This document shows positions 56,441 through 64,000 of a stretch of 64,000 nt of DNA, one piece after another. The notes beneath the pieces were generated by a model, which saw nothing but the letters and a program-made list of their open reading frames with translations, did no database searches and was not told the origin of the DNA. Numbering within the stretch: the first letter of the stretch is position 1; every line of letters begins with the position of its first letter. The stretch lies in assembly GCF_042660705.1 (NCBI RefSeq), contig NZ_JBHSUQ010000001.1. One strand, 5' to 3'. Position numbers and translations under genes: made by a program. This DNA is from Undibacterium_A arcticum. GTDB taxonomy: Bacteria; Pseudomonadota; Gammaproteobacteria; Burkholderiales; Burkholderiaceae_D.

Positions 56441-58099
56441 ATGACCGGACGCTGGAATACCTTGCAGCTGAATCGGGATGCGCGGCTGCGTCGTGCGCAG
56501 CAGTCGCTCGGTACGCAGCTGGTCGGCAAGATCCTGTCGTCCGAGCGCATCGTGGACTTGCTGCATGCGGTGATCGAATCGGGCGACCGGGTTTGCCTGG
56601 AAGGCAATAACCAGAAGCAGGCAGATTTCCTGTCGAGCGCGTTGACCGGTCTGGATGCGGGCCGGGTGCATGACCTGCACATCCTGCAATCGGTGCTGGC
56701 CCTGCCCGAGCACCTGGATATATTCGAAAAGGGCATCGCCTCCAAGCTCGATTTTTCGTTTTCCGGACCGCAGGCGGGACGGTTGGCCAAGCTTGCTTCT
56801 TCCGGCAAGCTCAACATCGGTGCGATTCATACCTACCTGGAATTGTATGCACGCTATTTCATCGATCTGACGCCGCGCGTGGCATTGGTCGCGGCGCAGG
56901 CGGCGGACCGCTTCGGCAACCTTTACACCGGAGCGAATACCGAGGACACCCCGACCATCGTCGAAGCCACCGCCTTCAAGGCCGGCGTGGTGATTGCGCA
57001 AGTCAATGAGATCGTCGACACGCTGCCGCGGATCGACATTCCGGCCGGCTGGGTCGACTTCGTGGTCGAGCCACCGACCCCGCATTACATCGAGCCGCTG
57101 TTCACGCGCGATCCGGCACTCATTTCCGAGATCCAGGTCCTGATGGCGATGATGGCGATCAAGGGCATCTATGCCGAATATCAGGTCGAACGCCTGAACC
57201 ACGGCATCGGTTTCGACACCGCCGCGATTGAATTGCTGCTGCCGACCTATGCGGCGTCACTCGGACTCAAGGGCAAGATCGCCCGCTATTGGGCGCTCAA
57301 TCCGCATCCGGCGCTGATCCCGGCGATCGAGGCCGGCTTTGTCGAATCGGTGTATTCGTTCGGCTCCGAGTTGGGCATGGAAGACTATATCCGCGCCCGG
57401 CCGGACGTCTTCTTTGTCGGCGCCGACGGCTCGATGCGCAGCAACCGCGCGCTATGCCAGGCGGCCGGGCATTATGCCTGCGACATGTTCATCGGCTCGA
57501 CGCTGCAAATCGACTTGCAAGGCAATTCGTCGACCGCGACGCTGGGACGGATATCCGGCTTCGGTGGCGCGCCCAACATGGGTGCGGACGCGCGCGGCCG
57601 GCGTCACGCCAGCCCGGCCTGGTTGAAGGCGGGGCAGCAGGCCCGCGCCGGCAAGAACCAGATTCCGCGCGGACAGAAGCTGGTGGTGCAGATCGTGGAG
57701 ACCTTCCGCGAACACATGCATCCGGCTTTTGTCGAGACGCTGGACGCCTGGCAACTGGCCGAGCAAGCCAACATGGCGATCCCGCCGGTGATGATTTATG
57801 GCGACGACGTGACGCATATCCTGACCGAGGAAGGGATTGCCAACCTGCTGCTGTGCCGTGGCGAAGAAGAGCGCGAACAGGCGATCCGCGGCGTGGCCGG
57901 TTATACGCCGGTCGGTCTGGCGCGCGACCAGCGCATGGTGGACAACCTGCGTGATCGCGGCGTGATCCAGCGTGCCGAAGATCTCGGCATCGACAAGCGC
58001 CTCGCGACCCGCGACCTGCTGGCCGCAAAGAGCATGAAGGATCTGGTGCGTGCATCGGGCGGCTTGTATCAGCCGCCGAAGCGGTTCCGGAATTGGTAG
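56441..58099 (+). CDS. mdcA: Malonate decarboxylase alpha subunit (malonate:acyl-carrier-protein transferase)
   Basis: MdcA swaps acetate on the carrier protein for malonate, starting each decarboxylation cycle. The 552-residue protein reads like known MdcA throughout: LEGNNQKQADFLSSALTGLD, AAQAADRFGNLYTGANTEDT, SMRSNRALCQAAGHYACDMF, ISGFGGAPNMGADARGRRHA and IMVYGDDVTH-like IYGDDVTHILTEEGIANLLL. It is a CoA-transferase family I-like fold. It starts immediately after dctM. The rest of the operon follows only after a 246-base gap that contains a mobile palindrome. Confidence 0.96.
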   Translation: MTGRWNTLQLNRDARLRRAQQSLGTQLVGKILSSERIVDLLHAVIESGDRVCLEGNNQKQADFLSSALTGLDAGRVHDLHILQSVLALPEHLDIFEKGIASKLDFSFSGPQAGRLAKLASSGKLNIGAIHTYLELYARYFIDLTPRVALVAAQAADRFGNLYTGANTEDTPTIVEATAFKAGVVIAQVNEIVDTLPRIDIPAGWVDFVVEPPTPHYIEPLFTRDPALISEIQVLMAMMAIKGIYAEYQVERLNHGIGFDTAAIELLLPTYAASLGLKGKIARYWALNPHPALIPAIEAGFVESVYSFGSELGMEDYIRARPDVFFVGADGSMRSNRALCQAAGHYACDMFIGSTLQIDLQGNSSTATLGRISGFGGAPNMGADARGRRHASPAWLKAGQQARAGKNQIPRGQKLVVQIVETFREHMHPAFVETLDAWQLAEQANMAIPPVMIYGDDVTHILTEEGIANLLLCRGEEEREQAIRGVAGYTPVGLARDQRMVDNLRDRGVIQRAEDLGIDKRLATRDLLAAKSMKDLVRASGGLYQPPKRFRNW

Positions 58100-58345
58100 G
58101 CAGCGGGAGCGGTGTAACCGCAAGGAATATACTCCCCATAAATTTTGGCAAATATGCTCTATCTGCCACAGAAATATTGCGGCGTGTAAACATACTATAG
58201 TCAGTATTTTTTAGAGTCAGGTACTTACGCAAAATCACGATGTAGGGTGCGCCATGCGCACCAATACGATCAGTGGCGATATTGGTGCGCATGGCGCACC
58301 CTACGAAATCCCTTTTTGCGTAAGTCCTAATGAACAAGGATCGCG
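58100..58345. other. Insertion-bearing gap between mdcA and mdcC
   Basis: No gene. It contains an A+T-rich part (58120-58215) with a CATACTATAG...AGTATTTTTT dyad and the palindromic element at 58221-58328. All other gene junctions from dctP to mdcH are overlaps or abutments, so this gap is out of character for the operon. Confidence 0.6.
58221..58328. mobile_element. Palindromic MITE-like repeat inside the mdc operon
   Basis: Nested perfect inverted repeats: outer ACTTACGCAAAA (58223-58234) with TTTTGCGTAAGT (58314-58325), and inner 24-base arms at 58242-58265 and 58281-58304 (key words GTAGGGTGCGCC and GGCGCACCCTAC). The loop is 15 bases. Elements with ACTTACGCAAAA ends and GTAGGGTGCGC cores are, as I recall, widespread non-autonomous repeats in proteobacteria. 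The transcript would form a very stable hairpin. Confidence 0.85.
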
Positions 58346-58660
58346 ATGGAAACCCTGTTATTTCGATTTGAAAACGGCCAGCGAAAGCAGCCGCAGAATG
58401 CGCAACTGGTGGGCGTGGTCAGCTCGGGCAATCTGGAAGTGCTGATCAGCGCGGCCGATCTGAACGATGGCTGCGAGATCGAAGTGCAGACCGCGGCCAA
58501 CGGCTTTGGCCCGATCTGGCAAGCCGTGATGCGCGATTTTCAGGCGCGCTGGAATCTGGCCGATACCCGCATACAGATCAACGACATGGGCGCCACGCCG
58601 GCGGTCGTCAGCCTGCGGCTGGACCAGGCGGTCGAAGCCTATCTGGAAGGCAAAGCATGA
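58346..58660 (+). CDS. mdcC: Malonate decarboxylase acyl carrier protein
   Basis: MdcC is the small carrier whose Ser holds the phosphoribosyl-dephospho-CoA arm to which malonyl and acetyl groups are bound. The 104-residue protein has VGVVSSGNLEVLISAADLND with the expected Ser26-Ser27 site, and the C-terminal QINDMGATPAVVSLRLDQAV. AAGGATCG precedes the ATG. It overlaps mdcD (ATGA). Confidence 0.93.
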   Translation: METLLFRFENGQRKQPQNAQLVGVVSSGNLEVLISAADLNDGCEIEVQTAANGFGPIWQAVMRDFQARWNLADTRIQINDMGATPAVVSLRLDQAVEAYLEGKA

Positions 58661-59568
58661 GCAGCTATCTGGAAGCGACTGCAAGACAGCGCATCGGCAC
58701 GCTGCTGGATCAGTTTGAAGAATTCCTGCCGCCTTCGCAGCAGGTGATCAGCCCGCACCTGGCGCAACTGGATCTGCCGGTGTCGTTTGATGACGGTGTC
58801 GTGGTCGGCCAGGGCAGCTTGCAGGACAAGACTGTCTATGCGGCAGCGCAGGAGGGCGGCTTCATGGGCGGCGCAGTGGGCGAGGTGCATGGCGCCAAAC
58901 TGGTCGGCCTGATGCAACGCGCGGTCTTGCACCAAGCCGATGCGGTAGTGCTGCTGCTGGACAGCGGCGGCGTGCGCCTGCATGAAGCCAATGCCGGTTT
59001 GATCGCGGTCTCTGAAGTGATGCGTGCGGTGCTCGATGTGCGCGCCGCCGGTATCCCGGTGATCGTGCTGATCGGCGGCAGCAATGGCTGCTTTGGCGGG
59101 ATGGGCATCGTGGCCCGCTGCGCCAATGCGATCGTGATGTCGGAAGAGGCGCGGTTGGCGATGTCCGGGCCGGAAGTGATCGAGACCGCCAATGGCGTGG
59201 ACGAATTCGATTCGCGCGACCGTGCGCTGGTCTGGCGCACCACAGGCGGCAAGCATCGCTATCTGCTGGGAGATTGCCAGATGCTGGTGGCGGACGATAT
59301 TGGCGCGTTCCGGCAAGCGGCGCTCGACATGATGCAGGCCTGCGCACAGCAGGCGGTGGCACTGACGCTGGACGATCTGGAGCAGGAGCAATTGATGCTG
59401 ACAAAACGCTTGCAGCAATTTGGCGACTATCGCGAACCGATGCAAATCTGGTCCGCGCTCGGCATCGCAGAACCGCAGCAATTGCCGATGCTGGAAGCGG
59501 CTGCATTCGTGGCGCTGGCCGGCCAGCACAGGCACCGGGTCACCACCGCGCCGGGAGCAGCATCATGA
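58657..59568 (+). CDS. mdcD: Malonate decarboxylase beta subunit
   Basis: MdcD and MdcE together decarboxylate malonyl-ACP to acetyl-ACP. The 303-residue carboxyltransferase-like (crotonase fold) protein shows VVVGQGSLQDKTVYAAAQEG, GGFMGGAVGEVHGAKL, LLLDSGGVRLHEANAGLIAV and IGGSNGCFGGMGIVARC, all conserved in MdcD. The start overlaps mdcC and the stop overlaps mdcE. Confidence 0.96.
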   Translation: MSSYLEATARQRIGTLLDQFEEFLPPSQQVISPHLAQLDLPVSFDDGVVVGQGSLQDKTVYAAAQEGGFMGGAVGEVHGAKLVGLMQRAVLHQADAVVLLLDSGGVRLHEANAGLIAVSEVMRAVLDVRAAGIPVIVLIGGSNGCFGGMGIVARCANAIVMSEEARLAMSGPEVIETANGVDEFDSRDRALVWRTTGGKHRYLLGDCQMLVADDIGAFRQAALDMMQACAQQAVALTLDDLEQEQLMLTKRLQQFGDYREPMQIWSALGIAEPQQLPMLEAAAFVALAGQHRHRVTTAPGAAS

Positions 59569-60272
59569 ACTGGCATGCGCTGGCGACCCGGCTTTTTCCG
59601 CAAGGTTTTGAGATTGCCGAGCACGCGTGTTTCTTGTCCGGTACGGCGCAGGTCGATGGCCGCAGCGTCGCGGTGATCGGCACCACCGAACACACCCCGA
59701 TCGGCGTCGAAATCGCACTGGCCCAGGCGCAGGCGGTGCTGGCGACCGTGCGCGACCATCCGCAACGACCGATCATCATCCTGGTGGACACGCAAGGTCA
59801 GCGTCTGCGCCATCGCGATGAGATGCTGGGCATCAACAGCTACATGGCGCATCTCGGTAAATGCATGGAACTGGCGCGGCGCAACGGCCATGTCATCATC
59901 GGTCTGGTGTATGACCAGGCCTTGTCCGGCGGTTTCCTGACCAGCGGCTTGATGGCCGACGCCTGTTACGCGCTGCCCGATGCCACCATCCGCGTGATGG
60001 GTTTGCCGGCGATGGCGCGCATCACCAAGGTGCCGGAAGAGCGACTGACCGAACTGGCAAAAGACAACCCGGTGTTCGCACCCGGCCCGGCCAACTATGT
60101 CCGCATGGGCGGGCTGCAGGCGATCTGGGACGGCGATCTTGCTGCCTGCCTGGTCAAGGCGCTGAGCGAGGCCGGCAGCACCGATCAGCGCAGCGCACTG
60201 GGGCAAGCGCGCGGCGGCCGCAAGTGGGCGCAACGGGTGATCGATGCGGTGATCAGCGGCGATCATGTCTAA
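59565..60272 (+). CDS. mdcE: Malonate decarboxylase gamma subunit
   Basis: The 235-residue partner of MdcD has the second crotonase-type half: QRPIIILVDTQGQRLRHRDE, MLGINSYMAHLGKCMELARR, GHVIIGLVYDQALSGGFLTS and the closing VIDAVISGDHV. I start at the ATG at 59565, which overlaps the mdcD stop; the frame stays open further upstream inside mdcD but without family character. It overlaps mdcG by eight bases. Confidence 0.95.
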   Translation: MNWHALATRLFPQGFEIAEHACFLSGTAQVDGRSVAVIGTTEHTPIGVEIALAQAQAVLATVRDHPQRPIIILVDTQGQRLRHRDEMLGINSYMAHLGKCMELARRNGHVIIGLVYDQALSGGFLTSGLMADACYALPDATIRVMGLPAMARITKVPEERLTELAKDNPVFAPGPANYVRMGGLQAIWDGDLAACLVKALSEAGSTDQRSALGQARGGRKWAQRVIDAVISGDHV

Positions 60273-61002
60273 GGCAGACGCTGCGCGAGCCCCCGAGCGG
60301 CATGATCTGGTCTGGCCGTCAGCCTCCGGCTGGCGGCAGTTGCTGGATCAGGTTGCGGTCGGCGATCGCGCCGCGATAGCGCGCTGGCAGCAGGCCGATT
60401 GGCCGGCCGTGGTACGCCGACATGATCCTGCCGATGCAGGTGCAAATGCAGCAGCCTCCGACAAAATCTATCTTGGCATTGCGCTGCCGCCCGACGCAGT
60501 CGATGGCTGCAAATGCAGGATCGCGTTAAGCATCAATAAAGCGCTGGTGCGCACGCTGCGTGCGCCGCTGGCGCTGAATGACGTGATCGCGACGGCGCCG
60601 CCAAGATGGCGCGCCGACTTGCAGGGGTTGGCGGACGGGGCCAGCACTGAAGAGATTGCCCTGCGGGTGTACGGTTCGCTTGCGCTGCAAACACTGACTG
60701 GTCAGACCTACCTCACCGACCGGTCCGACATCGATATCCTGTTCGCACCAAACAGCCGCAAACAGCTGGAGGTCGGCATCACGCTGTTATCTGACTTTGC
60801 CCGTAATTTGCCGCTGGATGGCGAGATCAGGTTCCCCGACGGGCAAGCGGTCGCCTGGAAAGAGTGGATCAATACCGTCGGTGCCGCCAGCGCCGTCGCT
60901 GCCCAACGGAACTTGCGTGCCAGAGTACTGGCCAAGAGCCTGCAACGGGTGCAGTTACAGCCGCCGGCAAAATTACTGGCCAGTCTGGAGCTGACGCCAT
61001 GA
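60265..61002 (+). CDS. mdcG: Phosphoribosyl-dephospho-CoA transferase (holo-ACP synthase)
   Basis: MdcG attaches the prosthetic group to the carrier protein MdcC. The 245-residue protein carries RHDLVWPSASGWRQLL at the start, and the nucleotidyltransferase-like VYGSLALQTLTGQTYLTDRS followed by DIDILF, with the two Asp expected to bind metal. SFQ-type C-terminal wording is seen in KEWINTVGAASAVAAQRNLR. Its stop overlaps the mdcB start (ATGA). Confidence 0.92.
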   Translation: MSKADAARAPERHDLVWPSASGWRQLLDQVAVGDRAAIARWQQADWPAVVRRHDPADAGANAAASDKIYLGIALPPDAVDGCKCRIALSINKALVRTLRAPLALNDVIATAPPRWRADLQGLADGASTEEIALRVYGSLALQTLTGQTYLTDRSDIDILFAPNSRKQLEVGITLLSDFARNLPLDGEIRFPDGQAVAWKEWINTVGAASAVAAQRNLRARVLAKSLQRVQLQPPAKLLASLELTP

Positions 61003-61940
61003 TCGCGCTGTCCGCCAGCGCCGCCAGCACCACCGGCGGCCAGGCAGCCAGGCCGGCGCGCGCACCGATGTCGCAGCGCGCGCTGTACCATCAGGATCTG
61101 GCGCTGCCGCTGACACCTGCACAGCTGGCGCGGCTGGCATTGCGCAGCCTGCATGGCGAATTGGTGCTCTATCCAAAACCCGGCCTGGTATCGTTGATCG
61201 ATAACGGCAGCCACACCGACATGACCGCCGCGACCTTTGTGCGCAGCCTGTTTTCCTTGCGCCACTACTTCAGCGAGATCAGCTTCGCCGGCATGCAGGC
61301 GCTGCCATTCGCCAGCTTGAAGCGTCTGGCGATCGCCGCGGAACAACGGATGCTGCGCGCGACCAAGGGCGTCAATACCCATCGCGGCGCGATCTTCTCG
61401 ATAGGCATGTTATGCGCGGCGATCGCCTGTTGCAGTGCGCGGCGCATTGCATTGACACCGCAGGCGATCCGCGCGGCGTTGCTGAACAACTGGGGCGAGG
61501 AACTGGCACGGCACACCCACGTGATGCTGGCCGATAGCCACGGCACGCGAGTTGCCAAACAGTATGCTGCCAGCGGTGCGCGGGAAGAGGCAGCGCTCGC
61601 TTTTCCTTCGGTATTCGAGATCGCGCTGCCGCGCTTGCAGGCGACGCTTGCGGCCGGCCGCAGTTGGCATGAGGCCCAGATCGACGCCTTCTTTGCACTG
61701 GTGGCGCACATCAGCGACACCAATCTGTATCATCGCGGCGGCGCGGCAGGCGCCCATTTCGCCAGAATGGCGGCGCAGGATTTTCTCGATGCGGGTGCCA
61801 CCGCGCAACCAGACTGGCGCAGCCAGGCTGTGGCATGCCATCGGCTGTTTGTACAACACCGGCTGTCGCCCGGCGGCGCCGCGGACCTGCTGGCCGCGAC
61901 CTGCCTGCTGCAGCTCTGCATGCACGACAGCGCCTGCTAA
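60999..61940 (+). CDS. mdcB: Triphosphoribosyl-dephospho-CoA synthase
   Basis: MdcB joins dephospho-CoA and ATP to make the precursor of the MdcC prosthetic group. The protein of 313 residues matches the CitG/MdcB family: LRSLHGELVLYPKPGLVSLI, DNGSHTDMTAATFVRSLFSL, ATKGVNTHRGAIFSIGMLCA and DTNLYHRGGAAGAHFARMAA. About 20 residues at the N-terminus are Ala/Gly rich and may be dispensable. It overlaps mdcG and its TAA overlaps the mdcH ATG by one base. Confidence 0.94.
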   Translation: MIALSASAASTTGGQAARPARAPMSQRALYHQDLALPLTPAQLARLALRSLHGELVLYPKPGLVSLIDNGSHTDMTAATFVRSLFSLRHYFSEISFAGMQALPFASLKRLAIAAEQRMLRATKGVNTHRGAIFSIGMLCAAIACCSARRIALTPQAIRAALLNNWGEELARHTHVMLADSHGTRVAKQYAASGAREEAALAFPSVFEIALPRLQATLAAGRSWHEAQIDAFFALVAHISDTNLYHRGGAAGAHFARMAAQDFLDAGATAQPDWRSQAVACHRLFVQHRLSPGGAADLLAATCLLQLCMHDSAC

Positions 61941-62881
61941 TGCCCGGCCCCATGTCCAGACTCGCGATACTTTGCCCGGGGCAGGGCGCGCAACACGGCG
62001 CGATGTTCGAGCTGGCACGTCAGGATGCCGGGGTGGCCGAACAGATTCAAAAATGGTCACTGAGCGATCGGCTCGGCATGCCGCTCGACCGGATTCTGGC
62101 CGACCCGAGCGCGATGTTTGCCAATCGCATCGCGCAACCGCTGATTGTCGCGGCGACGCTGGCGGCATGGGCCGCCGTCCGTCAACTGCTGCCGACGCCG
62201 GCGCTGGTGGCCGGCTACAGCATCGGCGAGGTTGCCGCCTATTGCGTGGCCGGTGCGATCTCCGCAACCGATGCGATCGCGCTGGCAGCTGCGCGCGCCG
62301 CCCTGATGGATCGCTGTGCGCAGCCTGATGCGCCACAGTCGATGGTCTCCGTGATCGGTGTGCCCGCTGCGGTAGTGGCAGACTTGTTGCGCCAACATCA
62401 TTTGCATCTCGCGATCGAAGTTGGCGAGACCAGCATCATCGCCGGCGGCTTGAGCCGCGCTTTTGCCCCATTCAACGCCATCATCGAATCCATGGGAGGT
62501 GCGGTCAACCCATTGCCGGTCGGGGTCGCTTCGCATACGCCTTTGATGACTGCCGCACTGGAAGACTTTAGCGATCTGCTGGAACGCTGCACTTTCGCAG
62601 ATCCAAGAATTGCCGTGCTGTCCGGGATCCGCGCCGAACCGGTGCGCCAACGACAGCAGGCCAAGGCCGACCTCGCCCAGCAAATGGTGCAGGCCATACG
62701 CTGGAAGGATTGCATGGACCGCTGCGCGGAGCAGGGCATCACGCTCGCGCTGGAACTGGGGCCCGGCGCGGCGTTGGCGCGCATGTTACACAGCCGGCAT
62801 CCGCACATCGCTTGCCGCTCGCTGCAGGACTTTCGCAGCCTCCATGGTGTCGCCGCCTGGATCAAGCGCCACGCTGATTAG
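61940..62881 (+). CDS. mdcH: Malonate decarboxylase epsilon subunit (malonyl-CoA:ACP transacylase)
   Basis: MdcH loads malonyl from malonyl-CoA onto MdcC to prime the enzyme. It shows the acyltransferase signatures AILCPGQGAQHGAMFELARQ and GYSIGEVAAYCVAGAI; the usual G-x-S-x-G nucleophile appears as YSIGE with Ser, and PLPVGVASHTPLM carries the catalytic-region His. Length 313 from the ATG at 61940, or four residues less from 61952. It ends the cluster; no mdcR, mdcL or mdcM genes follow. Confidence 0.93.
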   Translation: MPGPMSRLAILCPGQGAQHGAMFELARQDAGVAEQIQKWSLSDRLGMPLDRILADPSAMFANRIAQPLIVAATLAAWAAVRQLLPTPALVAGYSIGEVAAYCVAGAISATDAIALAAARAALMDRCAQPDAPQSMVSVIGVPAAVVADLLRQHHLHLAIEVGETSIIAGGLSRAFAPFNAIIESMGGAVNPLPVGVASHTPLMTAALEDFSDLLERCTFADPRIAVLSGIRAEPVRQRQQAKADLAQQMVQAIRWKDCMDRCAEQGITLALELGPGAALARMLHSRHPHIACRSLQDFRSLHGVAAWIKRHAD

Positions 62882-63001
62882 CGGGACAACCTATTGTGGA
62901 GTATGGGCGCGATTCGGCGGAATTGATTGCGGATGAGGCGCAGGTAGCCACCCAGTATATGGCCGGATGATATGGCCGGATGAGCACGGCGCGATACCAG
63001 C
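62882..63001. other. Convergent gap between mdcH and the anti-sigma gene
   Basis: No gene. It includes a short direct repeat, TATGGCCGGATGA, at about 62957-62983. No clear terminator stem is seen. Confidence 0.4.
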
Positions 63002-63724
63002 TCAGAGCTGCACCCAGGCGCCCTTGAACACGATCGGCCCGCTCGGTCGGTTCGGATTCGGCGAACCGCCTTTCGGCTCCAGCGTGATCGCCAGCAGCGC
63101 AATGGTGTGCGGCGTCGCGTTGTCCGGCAGCGGCAGCGTGACCGTGCCATTGGCAGCCACCAGGCCGAGCGAGCGCGGCGCGCCGTCTTTTGGCACGGCC
63201 CACAGTTCCAGGCTCTTGTCGGCCGCAATCGCCTGCGCGGTCAGCACCTTGACCGTCAGTTGCCGACGCTTGGCGTCACCGATGATGATCATTGCCGGTT
63301 GCGCCTTGTCGTCGGCCAGGGTGGCGACATACGACGTGATCGGCGTGATGGGTTCCAGCTGGCGCGTCAGCAGCACGGTCACCAGGATCGTCGCCAGCGC
63401 GGTGGACGCCATGCCCAGTCCACGCCAGAAACTCAGATCATTGTGCAAACTCAGCCAGAACGCACGCTTGCGCTGCACGGCCGCCAAGTGCTGCAGGTTC
63501 AGCTGCTGTTCGAGGTGGCGCCACACCTGCGGCGACGGTTGTGCGCCGGGCGCTAATTCGGCCAGCGGATGCAGCCGATCCTGCCATTCGGCGACCGCGC
63601 GCCGCAACAGCGGATTGTCCTGCATCGCGGTCTCGAGGCGCCGCCGTGCGCCGCCCTTGAGCGTGCCGAGCACATATTCGGCCGCCAGTTGTTCCAGCAA
63701 GCTATCGTTATCGGAGATGTTCAT
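63002..63724 (-). CDS. Anti-sigma factor, RskA type
   Basis: The 240-residue protein has an N-terminal helical sigma-binding region (LLEQLAAEYVLGTLKGGARR), where AEYVLGTL is typical for this family, one membrane segment (GMASTALATILVTVLLTRQL), and a periplasmic RskA C-terminal domain (LELWAVPKDGAPRSLGLVAA; IALLAITLEPKGGSP). It should hold the adjacent ECF sigma factor at the inner membrane until a signal triggers release. It overlaps the sigma gene by four bases, so the pair is co-translated. Confidence 0.92.
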   Translation of the reverse strand: MNISDNDSLLEQLAAEYVLGTLKGGARRRLETAMQDNPLLRRAVAEWQDRLHPLAELAPGAQPSPQVWRHLEQQLNLQHLAAVQRKRAFWLSLHNDLSFWRGLGMASTALATILVTVLLTRQLEPITPITSYVATLADDKAQPAMIIIGDAKRRQLTVKVLTAQAIAADKSLELWAVPKDGAPRSLGLVAANGTVTLPLPDNATPHTIALLAITLEPKGGSPNPNRPSGPIVFKGAWVQL

Positions 63725-64000
63725 GCCTGCTCCAGCTTATGATCGAGCTGCGTGTCCAACTTGGTCAGGCACTGGCGCAAGCGTTCCAGCCCACGCCGGA
63801 TCCAGGTCTTGACGGTGCCCATCGGCAGCTTCATCTGGTCGGCGATCTCACGGTGCGACAGATCGTGATAATAGGCCAGCGCGATCGCCTGCCGGTGCAG
63901 ACCCTCCAGCCGCGCCAAGCAGCGCGCCAGTCCTTTCGCATCGTCGGTCAGTTGCAGCGCCTCGAGCGGGGTCGGGTCGGTGCTTTCCAGTGCGGCCATC
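63721..64000 (-). CDS. ECF-type RNA polymerase sigma factor, 5' part outside the window
   Basis: The visible 93 residues hold region 4 of an ECF sigma factor: LARLEGLHRQAIALAYYHDL, then the helix-turn-helix SHREIADQMKLPMGTVKTWI and RRGLERLRQCL. Region 2 and the start lie beyond the window end; the Met at 63999 is internal. Paired with the RskA-type anti-sigma gene, it is probably of the SigK-like group that responds to cell-envelope or oxidative stress and usually controls its own operon. Confidence 0.92.
   Translation of the reverse strand, partial: MAALESTDPTPLEALQLTDDAKGLARCLARLEGLHRQAIALAYYHDLSHREIADQMKLPMGTVKTWIRRGLERLRQCLTKLDTQLDHKLEQA

Noticed and set aside
1..64000. CRISPR array, rRNA genes or a prophage
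   Set aside because: No regular repeat-spacer pattern, rRNA sequence or phage structural gene was seen.

Overview
The window looks like a chromosomal segment of a high-GC betaproteobacterium. Gene content and order (lolB-ispE-tRNA-Gln-prs-rplY-pth, ptsN-hprK-rapZ, ubiE-ubiJ-ubiB, a very long FAD/Fe-S oxidoreductase) point to Burkholderiales, probably Oxalobacteraceae. This is judged from gene content and protein wording only; no search was run.

Layout. Positions 1 to about 9.5 kb are an accessory region, visibly richer in A+T than the rest and full of debris: a lipoprotein fragment, a coaD shard broken by a truncated IS21-family element, a shard of ychF, an IS110-family remnant, an IS481-family remnant and a broken small lipoprotein gene. 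Inside it are three putative immunity loci, each with a HEPN-type R-x(4-5)-H motif: a DUF262 + HEPN gene pair, a stand-alone HEPN protein with an unfamiliar N-terminal half, and a HEPN-STAND NTPase-TPR protein. From ychF (9.5 kb) onward the window is core chromosome. On the minus strand lie ychF, a TPR-GAF-GGDEF protein, a patatin-like protein, pth, rplY, prs, tRNA-Gln, ispE, lolB and a TPR lipoprotein. On the plus strand follow mutM, a dynamin-like GTPase and mutY. Then come a membrane GGDEF protein, rapZ-hprK-ptsN, pagP, queF and ilvA (minus). A plus-strand block follows: YqaA-like protein, DUF3683 oxidoreductase, HIT protein, DUF971, ubiE, Tim44-like protein, ubiJ, ubiB, methyltransferase, FmdB, DUF502, aspS, nudB, SWIM protein, and a YbhP/ClsB pair. 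The last 11 kb hold a divergent GntR regulator, a TRAP transporter and a complete malonate decarboxylase set (mdcACDEGBH), then a RskA/ECF-sigma pair cut by the window end.

How the genes work together. The TRAP system would import malonate, MdcACDE(H) would decarboxylate it on an acyl carrier protein, and MdcB/MdcG would build and attach the prosthetic group; the adjacent FCD-type GntR protein probably represses the cluster. ubiE-ubiJ-ubiB serve ubiquinone synthesis. ptsN-hprK-rapZ form a nitrogen-PTS-like regulatory group. pth, prs, rplY and aspS serve translation and nucleotide supply.

Two features stand out. First, the HEPN-rich island, which may hold an undescribed antiviral system. Second, eight otherwise intact genes, including the normally essential prs, share one lesion: a run of three A or T where conserved protein sequence calls for five. 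That regularity suggests either a systematic sequence or assembly artefact or an unusual slippage process, and it should be settled before any of these genes is called a pseudogene.
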